A stretch of DNA of 20,334 bases from Lentisphaera sp. GTDB lineage: Bacteria > Verrucomicrobiota > Lentisphaeria > Victivallales > GWF2-50-93. Shown piece after piece: positions 7,363-15,410 of the stretch. The notes beneath the pieces were generated by a model. The model did not search any database, was not told the origin of the DNA, and saw only the letters and a program-made list of their open reading frames with translations. Each line of letters begins with the position of its first letter. The stretch's first letter is position 1. The stretch is taken from positions 1 through 20,334 of the forward strand of contig DYMC01000018.1 of NCBI GenBank assembly GCA_020721745.1, given 5' to 3'. The translations under genes were made by a program, and so were the position numbers.

Positions 7363-9883
7363 GAGCAAAACTACGCCGATGATGAGGCAGTATCTCGCAT
7401 CGAAGAAGGAAATCCCGCAGGACTGCATCCTGCTTTTCAGGATGGGGGATTTCTACGAGGCGTTCTTCGACGATGCCGTGAAGGCCGCCCCGCTTCTCGA
7501 GGTCGCCCTCACAAAGCGCGCCGGAGTGCCGATGTGCGGAGTGCCATACCACGCGCTTGACATCTATCTTCCGAGGCTGCTGCAGTCGGGGGTCAAAGTC
7601 GCCGTGGCCGAGCAGATGGAGGACCCCCGATTCGCGAAGGGAATAGTGAAACGGGCGGTGACCAGGATAATCACCCCGGGAACTATCATCGAGGGCTCGG
7701 TCCTGGCGCCGGACCAGAACAATTTTCTCGCGTCGCTCTGCCTCGACAATGGAATCTTCGGACTCGCATCGCTGGATGTCAGCACAGGGGACTTCCGGAC
7801 CACCGAGATGGACAAGCTCGAGGATGTCGAGAGCGAACTCCAGCGCCTGGCCGCCCCCGAATGCCTGCTTCCGGAATCACTCGCTGCACAATGGGGCGAG
7901 GCCAAAATGAAGCAGATGCCCGGCCGCATCCTGTGGACCCGGCTCGACGACTGGATATTCTCCAGGGACAACGCCGAGGAGTTGCTCAAATCCCAGTTCA
8001 AGGTCGCCTCCCTCGACGGGTTCGGATGCCGCGGGATGACCGCGGGGGTCTCGTCCGCAGGCGCCATACTCCACTATGTAAGGGAGAATCTGCGCCAGGA
8101 TGCCTCGCACCTCGGAAGAATGAGCGTATACAGGACCGGGGAATGCGCAACGATAGACTATGTGACGCAGAGGAACCTCGAACTGCTGGACTCCATCGGA
8201 AGCGACAAGAGCTCCACGCTCCTGGGCGTGCTGGACTCCACCGTCACACCCATGGGCGGAAGATTGCTCAGGGAGTGGATTCTACGCCCGCTGAGGGACA
8301 AGGCCCGCATCGAGGACAGGCTCTGCGCGGTCGAGGCGCTGAAGGACGACAGCGTGGGCCTGGCGGAACTGGTCGAGACCTTGTCGGCGGCGCGGGACGT
8401 TCAGAGAATTTCCACCAAGATCAACGTGGGGAGCGCGGCTCCGCGCGACGTATGGGCGCTCGCCCAGAGCCTTGATATCATCCCGGGACTCAAGCAGATA
8501 CTCGCATGCCACAATGCACCAAGGATGGAGGCCTTGCGAAATTCGCTGGCCGAGTTCCCGGAGCTTGTCCGGGATGTCAAGGCGACTTTGGTGGATTCGC
8601 CGTCGGCATCGCTCGGCGATGGCGGATTCGTGAGGGAAGGCTTCAGCCCCGATCTCGACGAGCTCAGGCGGGCATCCTCGGAGGGGAAGGACTGGATGGC
8701 CCGGCTCCAGAGCAAGGAGCAGCAGAGGACGGGCATAAAGACGCTCAAGATCAAGTTCAACAACGTGTTCGGATATTACATAGAAATCAGCAAGAGCTAT
8801 CTGAACGCCGTCCCCCAGGACTACATAAGAAAGCAGACCATAGCCACCGGCGAGAGGTTCGTAACCCCGGAACTGAAGGAGATGGAGAACAAGATCATCG
8901 GCGCGGAAGAAAAGGCAAAGTCTCTGGAACTCGAGATATTCACCAAACTCCGGGAAAAAATACTGCTCCAGATGAACAGGCTCCTCGACACGGCCGCGAT
9001 CCTGGCGGAAATAGATGTCCTGGCATCCTTCGCGAACTGCGCGGCCAGGAACAACTACTGCCGGCCGGCAATCCGCAAGGAGAGAATTCTGGACATAAAG
9101 GAGGGCAGGCATCCGGTTCTGGACGCGAAAATGACAAGGGAGAGGTTCGTCCCCAACGACACCACGCTGGACGACAAGGAAAACCGCATCATGATCATCA
9201 CCGGGCCCAACATGGCCGGAAAGTCAACCTACATACGCCAGGTCGCGCTCATCGTGATAATGGCCCAGATCGGATCATTCGTCCCGGCAAAATCCGCGGA
9301 AATCGCCATCATGGACAGAATTTTTACGCGCGTGGGCGCCTCGGACGACATCTCCCGCGGACAGAGCACATTCATGGTCGAGATGACCGAGGCGGCGAAC
9401 ATCCTCAACAACGCTACGGCGGACAGCCTCGTCGTCCTCGACGAGATCGGAAGGGGCACAAGCACCTTCGACGGGATCAGCATCGCCTGGGCCGTCGCCG
9501 AATATCTGCACGACAGCGGGAAGACCAGGCCTCTCACCCTCTTCGCAACCCACTACCACGAGCTGACCAAGCTTTCTCTCACATGCAAGGCCGTCAAGAA
9601 CTACAACGTGGCGGTGAAGGAATACGGGGATCAGGTCATATTCCTGAGAAAAATACTGCCGGGTGCTACAGACAAAAGCTACGGCGTGCATGTTGCGAAA
9701 ATCGCAGGCCTGCCGCAGGAGGTGATTGACAGGGCCTTCGAGATACTCGAAAACCTCGAGAACAACGCCGTGGGAGAGGCGGGAAAACCGAGTCTGGCGA
9801 CCAGGACAAAGACAAAAAGAAAAAACAGCCCGCCACCCGAGGACCACATCTCCCTCTTCGACTGGGCGAAGAAGTCACAATGA
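7346..9883 (+). CDS. mutS: DNA mismatch repair ATPase MutS
   Basis: 845 residues, the usual MutS length. The N-terminal mismatch-binding domain has GDFYEAF, with F36 and E38 at the same numbers as in E. coli, which supports the chosen start. Connector, lever and clamp domains follow (for instance FGYYIEISKS and TGERFVTPELKE). The ATPase domain has Walker A GPNMAGKS (620-627), the ISRGQSTFMVEM signature, Walker B LDEIGRGTSTFDG (D699-E700) and ATHYHEL. The C-terminus ends in a short HISLFDWA motif resembling the region used by some MutS proteins to contact the beta clamp. MutS recognises base mismatches and small loops and recruits MutL. It starts 17 nt inside larB. Palindrome copies lie at 8535-8547 and 9694-9706; at the second they encode AKIA. 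Confidence 0.98.
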   Translation: MQEGLESKTTPMMRQYLASKKEIPQDCILLFRMGDFYEAFFDDAVKAAPLLEVALTKRAGVPMCGVPYHALDIYLPRLLQSGVKVAVAEQMEDPRFAKGIVKRAVTRIITPGTIIEGSVLAPDQNNFLASLCLDNGIFGLASLDVSTGDFRTTEMDKLEDVESELQRLAAPECLLPESLAAQWGEAKMKQMPGRILWTRLDDWIFSRDNAEELLKSQFKVASLDGFGCRGMTAGVSSAGAILHYVRENLRQDASHLGRMSVYRTGECATIDYVTQRNLELLDSIGSDKSSTLLGVLDSTVTPMGGRLLREWILRPLRDKARIEDRLCAVEALKDDSVGLAELVETLSAARDVQRISTKINVGSAAPRDVWALAQSLDIIPGLKQILACHNAPRMEALRNSLAEFPELVRDVKATLVDSPSASLGDGGFVREGFSPDLDELRRASSEGKDWMARLQSKEQQRTGIKTLKIKFNNVFGYYIEISKSYLNAVPQDYIRKQTIATGERFVTPELKEMENKIIGAEEKAKSLELEIFTKLREKILLQMNRLLDTAAILAEIDVLASFANCAARNNYCRPAIRKERILDIKEGRHPVLDAKMTRERFVPNDTTLDDKENRIMIITGPNMAGKSTYIRQVALIVIMAQIGSFVPAKSAEIAIMDRIFTRVGASDDISRGQSTFMVEMTEAANILNNATADSLVVLDEIGRGTSTFDGISIAWAVAEYLHDSGKTRPLTLFATHYHELTKLSLTCKAVKNYNVAVKEYGDQVIFLRKILPGATDKSYGVHVAKIAGLPQEVIDRAFEILENLENNAVGEAGKPSLATRTKTKRKNSPPPEDHISLFDWAKKSQ

Positions 9884-9897
9884 AACCATAATCCCAG

Positions 9898-9935
9898 CCC
9901 AAATTTCGCGCCCTAACCCAAATTTCGCACTCTAA
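9898..9935. repeat. Two tandem 19-nt direct repeats after mutS
   Basis: CCCAAATTTCGCGCCCTAA (9898-9916) is followed immediately by CCCAAATTTCGCACTCTAA (9917-9935), 17 of 19 identical. Each contains AAATTTCGC, a half site of the palindrome GCGAAATTCGC/GCGAATTTCGC that recurs across the window. Confidence 0.6.
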
Positions 9936-9973
9936 AAAACAACCTTGTTGATTATAAGCAACTTACGCAAATT

Positions 9974-10001
9974 AGCCCGTTTTTCCTGCGAAAAACGGGC
10001 T
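9974..10001. terminator. Hairpin between convergent mutS and murA
   Basis: A perfect 12-bp stem, AGCCCGTTTTTC with GAAAAACGGGCT, closes a 4-nt loop CTGC. It sits between two convergent genes (mutS ends 9883, murA ends 10044), where a two-way terminator is expected. No U-run follows the stem on either strand, so it is not a textbook intrinsic terminator. A near copy stands at 18869-18892. Confidence 0.6.
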
Positions 10002-10043
10002 GGTCATGCATTGCTCCCCAAAGCCCTGACCCGGCCCAGAGGA

Positions 10044-11348
10044 TTATGGTCCGGCGGGGCTTGGACATGCGTAGGACAAGTCAATCCCCGCGTTCAGCTT
10101 CCGGAGCTTCCCGACGATGTTCTCGTGGCCGCGCATGACAATGTCCGCGTTGCGGACGGTGCTGCGGCCCCTTGCGCAGAGCGCGGCAATGACCATGGCC
10201 ATTCCGGCGCGGATGTCGGGGCAGGACAGTTCGGCTCCGGACAGATGCGAGGGGCCGTTGACGATGACCCTGTGCGGATCGCATATAGTCGCGTCGGCAC
10301 CCATCGCGATAAGCCTGTCCACGAAGAAAATCCTCGATTCGAACATCTTCTCGAAGAACATGGCCGAGCCTCTCGCCTGTGTGGCCATCACTATCGTGCA
10401 GCTCATCATGTCGGTGGGGAACTGTGGCCAGGGTCCGTCGGAGATGGTCGGCATAGCGTTGCCAATCTCGGGATTTATCCTAAGTTTTTGCCCGGCGTGC
10501 ATCCTGACGAAGTCCTTTTTTATCTCCATCTTCGCGTTGAACTTCTCAAAGACTCGCCTGGTCATCCAGAGCGATGAAGGCCTGGTGCCATTGAGCTTTA
10601 TCTCTCCTCCGGTGGCGGCGGCCAGCGCGAGGAAGCTTCCCGCCTCGATGTGGTCTGCACCGATCGTCCACTCCGCGCCAGACAGCCGCTCAACCCCGTC
10701 AACGACAAGGGTGTCGGAGCCGAGGCCCGCGATTTTCGCGCCCATCTTTACGAGCAGTTCTCCGAGTTCGACCACATGCGGCTCGGAGGCGGAATTCCTC
10801 ATTATGGTTCTGCCCCTGGCCCGGACGGCCGCCATGAGGACGTTTTCCGTTGCAGTCACGCTGGGCTCGTCGAAGAAAAGTTCCCTCCCCTTGAGGGCTT
10901 TCGTCTCGAGGGAATAGGCGCTGTCGGTCTCGGAAAATGCCGCCCCGAGACATTTGAATCCGTAGAAATGGGCGTCAAGCCTGCGCCGGCCTATCCTGTC
11001 CCCGCCCGGGGACGACAGTTTCGCCGAACCGCATCTTGCGAGAAGCGGTCCGGCGAACAGAACCGAGGCGCGGAGGCGGGCGCAGAGGTCGGCGCGGATC
11101 CCGCAATCTGCGATTTTCGCAGCCTTGAGGCGGAGAATACCACCGGAGAAGCTCGATTCGACCCCGAGGGATGATGCTATCTCAACCATGTTCCTGACAT
11201 CGAGTATGTCGGGGACGTTTTTCAGCAGCAGTTCCGCGTCGGTGAGCAGGCATGCCGCTATCATCGGGAGGGCGGCGTTCTTGTTGCCCGATACGGTCAG
11301 TTCGCCGGATATTGGATTCCCGCCATTTATAATGAATTCGGACATCAT
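10044..11348 (-). CDS. murA: UDP-N-acetylglucosamine 1-carboxyvinyltransferase MurA, Asp variant
   Basis: 434 residues (433 from a second adjacent ATG at 11345), normal for MurA. The enzyme adds enolpyruvate from PEP to UDP-GlcNAc in the first committed cytosolic step of peptidoglycan synthesis. Visible family residues: K23-N24 in SGNKNAALP, R93 in LRASVLFAGPL, R122, QFPTDM, and the C-terminal RGHENI. The flexible catalytic loop reads SPGGDRIGRRRLD where E. coli has Cys115: the position is D117. Asp at this place is known from Chlamydia and Mycobacterium and makes the enzyme insensitive to fosfomycin. The ATG follows the GH20-like gene's stop by 1 nt, so murA is the second gene of that unit. 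Palindrome copies at 10729-10739 and 11109-11121 both encode AKIA. Confidence 0.95.
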   Translation of the reverse strand: MMSEFIINGGNPISGELTVSGNKNAALPMIAACLLTDAELLLKNVPDILDVRNMVEIASSLGVESSFSGGILRLKAAKIADCGIRADLCARLRASVLFAGPLLARCGSAKLSSPGGDRIGRRRLDAHFYGFKCLGAAFSETDSAYSLETKALKGRELFFDEPSVTATENVLMAAVRARGRTIMRNSASEPHVVELGELLVKMGAKIAGLGSDTLVVDGVERLSGAEWTIGADHIEAGSFLALAAATGGEIKLNGTRPSSLWMTRRVFEKFNAKMEIKKDFVRMHAGQKLRINPEIGNAMPTISDGPWPQFPTDMMSCTIVMATQARGSAMFFEKMFESRIFFVDRLIAMGADATICDPHRVIVNGPSHLSGAELSCPDIRAGMAMVIAALCARGRSTVRNADIVMRGHENIVGKLRKLNAGIDLSYACPSPAGP

Positions 11349-11349
11349 G

Positions 11350-13158
11350 TCACCAGAGGGAGAGGCATTTCGTTCTCAACTTTCTCGCGGTGTGTGTGTC
11401 GTTGACTTTTATCAGTTCGAGAGGGGGGTTTTGCTCCAGTTCGGGGATTCCATGCGACCTGCCCCTCATAAACGAGCGTATGGTGTCCGCGCAGGAGTCT
11501 AGGCGCGCGGCAAGCCCGGCGAACCTGTAGTCCATCTCCTCCAGCCCGAATGGCTTCCTCTCCTCCAGCCACAATTTCCTGTAGAGCGCATGCATCTTGC
11601 GGACCTTTCTGGCGAGTTTTTTCGCCTCCGAGAGGGATTTTTTCAGCTTCTTCCTCTTGCCTGGATAGTTCTTCCTGAGCCCCTGGGCGAGTGATATCTT
11701 GCCGGCGCTTATCTCGCAAAACAGCGAAACCATCTGGTAGAGTCTCGAATAATGGCTGTTTCCCCTGGACTTCGCTCCATAGAATATGGACAGCCCCTTC
11801 AGCAGAGCCTTGTCGTTCTTGTCCGGCAAGAGACAGCATGCGGGGTATAACGGATCCTCGTAGAAGAACATCTTCGGATTCGGGATCATGCGCCCCTCGG
11901 GTGAATTCGCCGGATTTCTTCCTATCTCCTCGAATCTTGCGAATTTCGCAAAGTCGGCTCCGCAGATCTTCTCCGCACGGGCCTTGTAGAAGTCCTCTTC
12001 CGGCTCCGGGGTCCTGCACGTGGCGAAGAAATACGAGAGCGCCAGCCAGCAGGAGTCGAAGAGACATTCATGGCCGTCGTCGCCCCACATGGTCATCATC
12101 ACCTTCCGCATTTTCTTCCGGTGGACGATTTTCATCATCGCGGAAGTGTTTCCCCTGGCCCTCTTGAAGTCCGGAAGGAAGTTGCCCCAGTTCCAGAGGC
12201 CGGGGGACGAGATGCAGTCGAAGCCGCTCTTTTCTATCTTTCCGAAGTCCACCTCGTATTTCCTTTCATCCGGTGTGTAGTAGTTCCAGTAGTTGAGAGT
12301 CACGTTTCTGGGAATGATTGATATCTCCTCGTCGGCCATGGCCTCCTCGCCGGAACTTCCAAGGACGAAATCGCCCCATATGACCGGCTTCAGCCCCTTC
12401 TCGCCGCATATCCTGGCGACTTTCGCAACATGTTCTGCGTAGATGCGGCGTGGATTGATGGGCGTGTTGGCCTTAAACGCCCTGCCTCTGCCTATCCCCC
12501 AGGTCTCGTCCATGCCCAGATGGATCAGCTTCGTGTCGTAGGGAGCCGACGCATTGGAGATCAGCTTCGAGATGAATTCATACGTTTCCGGGACAAGCGC
12601 GTTGAGGACGCGCTCGTTGTCGCATATCTCCTGGTAATGCGAGTATTTGAGTATCTGCTCCAGGTGGCCGAGGGTCTGTATGCAGGGGAACATCGTGACT
12701 CCGAATTTCGCGGCGTGGGCGACCAGCTCCCGTATCTCGTCCTTCGAGTATGCGCCGCGCGCGTAGCCTATCAGCGGCTCGCCGTCAACCTCGTAGGTGT
12801 CCTCCGTGTAGAGGCAGAAATAGTTCATTCCCATCAGCGCGAGGCGGGCGATGGCATCCTTCAGGAAGGAAGTCTTCGGGACGGCGTTCCGGGAGCAGTC
12901 CAGCATCAGCGCACGGAATTCAAGAGGATGGACGAAGCTCTCCGTGAAGTCCCCCGACACAATGTCGCCAATCGCGGTCGCGAGATGGGAGAGGTCGGAA
13001 TACTCGATCCTGATCTCGTCGCCGGAGCGGAAGATGCGGAACCCAGCGCCTTCAGTTTTTTCGGCGGAGATTATCCGACCCTTTGCGACGGAAAATATTT
13101 CCGGGATGATTTCATGCAATTCCATCCCGAAAGGAATTTCACCCACAGAATACTTCAT
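11350..13158 (-). CDS. GH20-like beta-N-acetylhexosaminidase (HexD type)
   Basis: 602 residues with no signal peptide, so probably cytosolic. A short N-terminal domain (1-80) leads into a TIM barrel: LDCSRNAVPK (87-96), GMNYFCLYTED (110-120), PCIQTLGHLE (158-167) and LIHLGMDETWGIGRG (211-225). D217-E218 matches the catalytic DE pair of GH20. The Lys-rich C-terminal part (about 490-560) looks helical. The family removes terminal beta-linked N-acetylhexosamines; cytosolic HexD-type members lack secretion signals. A good promoter and AGGGTG ribosome-binding site precede the ATG. The stop lies 1 nt before murA, which uses UDP-GlcNAc, so a role in recovering amino sugars from cell-wall turnover is plausible but inferred. 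A palindrome copy (11938-11950) encodes AKFA. Confidence 0.85.
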   Translation of the reverse strand: MKYSVGEIPFGMELHEIIPEIFSVAKGRIISAEKTEGAGFRIFRSGDEIRIEYSDLSHLATAIGDIVSGDFTESFVHPLEFRALMLDCSRNAVPKTSFLKDAIARLALMGMNYFCLYTEDTYEVDGEPLIGYARGAYSKDEIRELVAHAAKFGVTMFPCIQTLGHLEQILKYSHYQEICDNERVLNALVPETYEFISKLISNASAPYDTKLIHLGMDETWGIGRGRAFKANTPINPRRIYAEHVAKVARICGEKGLKPVIWGDFVLGSSGEEAMADEEISIIPRNVTLNYWNYYTPDERKYEVDFGKIEKSGFDCISSPGLWNWGNFLPDFKRARGNTSAMMKIVHRKKMRKVMMTMWGDDGHECLFDSCWLALSYFFATCRTPEPEEDFYKARAEKICGADFAKFARFEEIGRNPANSPEGRMIPNPKMFFYEDPLYPACCLLPDKNDKALLKGLSIFYGAKSRGNSHYSRLYQMVSLFCEISAGKISLAQGLRKNYPGKRKKLKKSLSEAKKLARKVRKMHALYRKLWLEERKPFGLEEMDYRFAGLAARLDSCADTIRSFMRGRSHGIPELEQNPPLELIKVNDTHTARKLRTKCLSLW

Positions 13159-13227
13159 AGATCACCCTGGCGTTTACAAGTTCCCCAAACAATATTGCCT
13201 CTTTTCAAAATAGCAACGGACAAAACG

Positions 13228-13256
13228 ATTAAACTGCTATACTGTGGAACTGTAAA
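13228..13256 (-). promoter_or_regulatory. Sigma70-like promoter of the GH20-murA unit
   Basis: On the minus strand TTTACA (13256-13251), a spacer of exactly 17 nt, and TTTAAT (13233-13228) form a -35/-10 pair. Transcription would start near 13221, giving a leader of about 60 nt before the ATG at 13158. Confidence 0.55.
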
Positions 13257-13288
13257 ACAGAAGCGATGGGAAAACGATGGACTGCCTG

Positions 13289-13317
13289 TAAAAACGGCAT
13301 GATTTTAGCCGTTTTTA
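13289..13317 (-). terminator. Terminator after batA
   Basis: TAAAAACGGC (13289-13298) and GCCGTTTTTA (13308-13317) pair perfectly over 10 bp around a 9-nt loop. It lies 22 nt beyond the batA stop and upstream of the GH20 promoter, so it should end the moxR-bat transcript. The U-rich end lies within the 3' arm. Confidence 0.7.
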
Positions 13318-13338
13318 TTTCCGGGATGCCGGAAGCTT

Positions 13339-14373
13339 TCATGGTATTTTAAGGAGCAGGCTGTTCGAAAGCAATATCGAGGCAAGAGCAACGACCAACG
13401 AGGCTGAAATCAGCGGCAGCCCTATCTCGCGGTAGTCCACGAACTTTGGCTCCTCGAAGCTGGTCTTCTCGAGCCTGTCTATCTCCTGCATGGTCTTTTC
13501 GAGTCCTTCGGCATCCTTCGCCGCGAAATATCTTCCGCCAGTCGCCTCGGCGACTTCCCTGAGCAGTTTCTCGTCGAACTCGAACGACACCTGCTGGAGC
13601 TGCTTGCCCCCGAAAAGGGAGTCCACCAGGACAAATGCGGTCTGGCTTCCTATGCCCACGGTGTGGACGACGATTCCGAAGTCCTTCGCGATTTTCGCAG
13701 CCTGCATCGGGGTGATCCTAGCGTCAACATTGTTTTTCCCGTCGGTGAAGAGGACCAGCACCCTGCGCTTCGCCTTCGAATCCTTCAGCCTCGTGGTTGC
13801 GGTCGCGATGGGCCCGGCGATGCCGGTGGCGTCGCCAAGCTCTCCCGGATCGAGCTTTGCGAGCTGTCTCTCAATCCACATGCGGTCGAGGGTGGGGGGC
13901 GCGGCAAGATAGGGTAGCGGGGCGAATGCGATCAAGCCTATCCTGTCGTTCGGACGTCTTTCGATGAACTTCCTGATCTCCTCCTTTGCGACCTCGGCCC
14001 TCTCCCGCAGAGCGCCTGTCGCTATTCCCCTGCGCAGGCTTTCCGCAGTTCGGTAGCTCGGAGGAACGTCTATCGCCTTCATACTTCCGGAAAGGTCGAG
14101 AGCCAATATTATGTCTATCCCCTCGGCTCTTTGCTTCAGCTCCTCCATCCCCCTCTGCGGTCTGGCGATGGCGACGATCATGAGCGCGAGCGCGACGGCA
14201 TCAAGCATCAGCGGCAACTTTGCCCTCCAGACCGTCTTTTTCGCTGCTCCAGATTCAAGGGCCGGTCTTATTGATGGCAGGATTATGGATGGAGCCCTCC
14301 TGCGCCAGTTCAGCAGGAAGAGTCCGGCAAGCGGAAGCAGAAGCAACAGATAGTATGGACTCTCGAATCTCAT
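13339..14373 (-). CDS. batA: BatA-like VWA-domain membrane protein
   Basis: 344 residues. Two N-terminal helices (about 7-21 and 53-71) are followed by a von Willebrand factor A domain with an intact metal site: DLSGS (93-97), the DATG threonine and FTDGKNN. A C-terminal helix (about 315-340) ends the protein. This is the Bat/aerotolerance architecture. These proteins act with MoxR AAA+ ATPases in assembling or protecting envelope or metal complexes; their exact task is unsettled even in studied species. The start codon directly abuts the heptanucleotide tract 14377-14446, so its translation signal is made of repeat units (GAGATTTGAGATATG on the coding strand). A palindrome copy (13688-13698) encodes AKIA. 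No BatB homologue follows. Confidence 0.85.
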   Translation of the reverse strand: MRFESPYYLLLLLPLAGLFLLNWRRRAPSIILPSIRPALESGAAKKTVWRAKLPLMLDAVALALMIVAIARPQRGMEELKQRAEGIDIILALDLSGSMKAIDVPPSYRTAESLRRGIATGALRERAEVAKEEIRKFIERRPNDRIGLIAFAPLPYLAAPPTLDRMWIERQLAKLDPGELGDATGIAGPIATATTRLKDSKAKRRVLVLFTDGKNNVDARITPMQAAKIAKDFGIVVHTVGIGSQTAFVLVDSLFGGKQLQQVSFEFDEKLLREVAEATGGRYFAAKDAEGLEKTMQEIDRLEKTSFEEPKFVDYREIGLPLISASLVVALASILLSNSLLLKIP

Positions 14374-14376
14374 ATC

Positions 14377-14446
14377 TCAAATCTCAGATTTCAAATTTCA
14401 GATTTCAGATTTCAAATTTCAAATTTCAAATCTCAAATTTCAGATT
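14377..14446. repeat. Heptanucleotide tandem tract, 10 units of TCARATY
   Basis: Ten consecutive 7-nt units (tcaaatc, tcagatt, tcaaatt and close variants) run without a break. The tract fills the gap between the BatD-like gene and batA. Its right end supplies the last codons and stop of the BatD-like protein, and its left end lies 3 nt from the batA start codon. Confidence 0.9.
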
Positions 14447-15410
14447 TCACGCCTTCCATCTTTGGTATGCTTTCCCGGACCAGCCGTTCCGCATCGGATA
14501 TGGCCTTTTCCGTCACATCCGTGTCGGCGGGCATGTCCGCGAACTTGACCAGCTCGGCGGAGAGCATGAAATCCGACAGGAATCCCTTCTGCTGTGCGGA
14601 GAGGGGGCTGTCCGCTCTTTTCAGACTCTCAAGGAATTCTGGTGTTGTCATGGTTGGGGCGTCCATCCCGAATCGTCTCTCGAGGAAGCCTCTTATTATG
14701 TCGCTGAGCCTCGCCACGCATGACCGCGAATCGAGCAGCCCGCGCTCCTGCGAAATTCGCAGTTCGCGGAGGGCATCGAGCGCGACAACCCAGAACGGCA
14801 GAGGCTTCTCCTTTTTCTCCCTCCTTTTTCTCATTGCGAAAATCGCAATGGCCGCAATAAGGAGCAATAGAACGGCCGCGGCGATTCCTGCGATGAGCTT
14901 GCGCGAGGGCATCTTTTTATCCTCGATCCTGCCGGCTATTTTTATCTCGGCATCGTCCGCGACCTGGATTTCTCCCACTGAGAATTTTTGGAGCTTGACA
15001 GGAACCCGCAGGTGGCGGGAATCCTTGGACGTGAACTCCGCGCTTCCGCTGATATCCGTGTATTCCCCCGGCCTGAAGGCCTGGAGGACAAGCTCCGCCC
15101 TCCACGTCCAGCGTCCCCAGCCGGCCCTGCGGAAGGAGAAAGAGCCCGGTCCTATCTGCTGGAGTCCTTCCGGCAGAACTACCTCAATCTTGCGCGGAAC
15201 CGTCCCCCAGGCGCAGTCAATTTCCGCCTCGAAATCGAGAGGCTCGCCAATCTTGAGTCCGTCGCCACGCAACAGATGCATTTCGATGTCCGGCAGCTTC
15301 CCTTCCGCCGGGAGGGACATGTATTTTGCGAAAATCGCAACGGCCAGCGCGGCGACGACGCATAGCGCCGAGATCATGACGAACAGAAAAACCTTGAAAA
15401 GCCTTTTCAT
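14433..15410 (-). CDS. BatD/DUF4381-like membrane protein
   Basis: 325 residues. An N-terminal helix (about 5-27) exports a beta-rich domain (about 35-150, a translocated oxygen-tolerance/BatD-like domain by position). A second helix (about 167-190) is followed by a basic patch RKRREKKEK and a cytosolic helical domain whose PFWVVALDALRELR, LSDIIRGFLERRFG and TTPEFLESL blocks are typical of BatD C-termini and DUF4381 proteins. The ATG at 15410 overlaps the DUF58 stop (ATGA); an upstream in-frame ATG at 15473 lies inside DUF58 and is unlikely. It presumably links the MoxR/VWA machinery to the periplasm. The stop codon and the last three residues before it lie in the heptad tract. Palindromes at 14749, 14835 and 15327; the latter two encode AIFA within membrane helices. 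Confidence 0.8.
   Translation of the reverse strand: MKRLFKVFLFVMISALCVVAALAVAIFAKYMSLPAEGKLPDIEMHLLRGDGLKIGEPLDFEAEIDCAWGTVPRKIEVVLPEGLQQIGPGSFSFRRAGWGRWTWRAELVLQAFRPGEYTDISGSAEFTSKDSRHLRVPVKLQKFSVGEIQVADDAEIKIAGRIEDKKMPSRKLIAGIAAAVLLLLIAAIAIFAMRKRREKKEKPLPFWVVALDALRELRISQERGLLDSRSCVARLSDIIRGFLERRFGMDAPTMTTPEFLESLKRADSPLSAQQKGFLSDFMLSAELVKFADMPADTDVTEKAISDAERLVRESIPKMEGVKSEI

Noticed and set aside
8282..9112. Long open frames antisense to mutS (also 8506-9729 on the plus strand in another frame)
   Set aside because: Shadows of mutS, whose motifs are complete from end to end.
10117..10917. A 266-codon plus-strand frame
   Set aside because: Antisense shadow of murA, a common result of high GC third positions.
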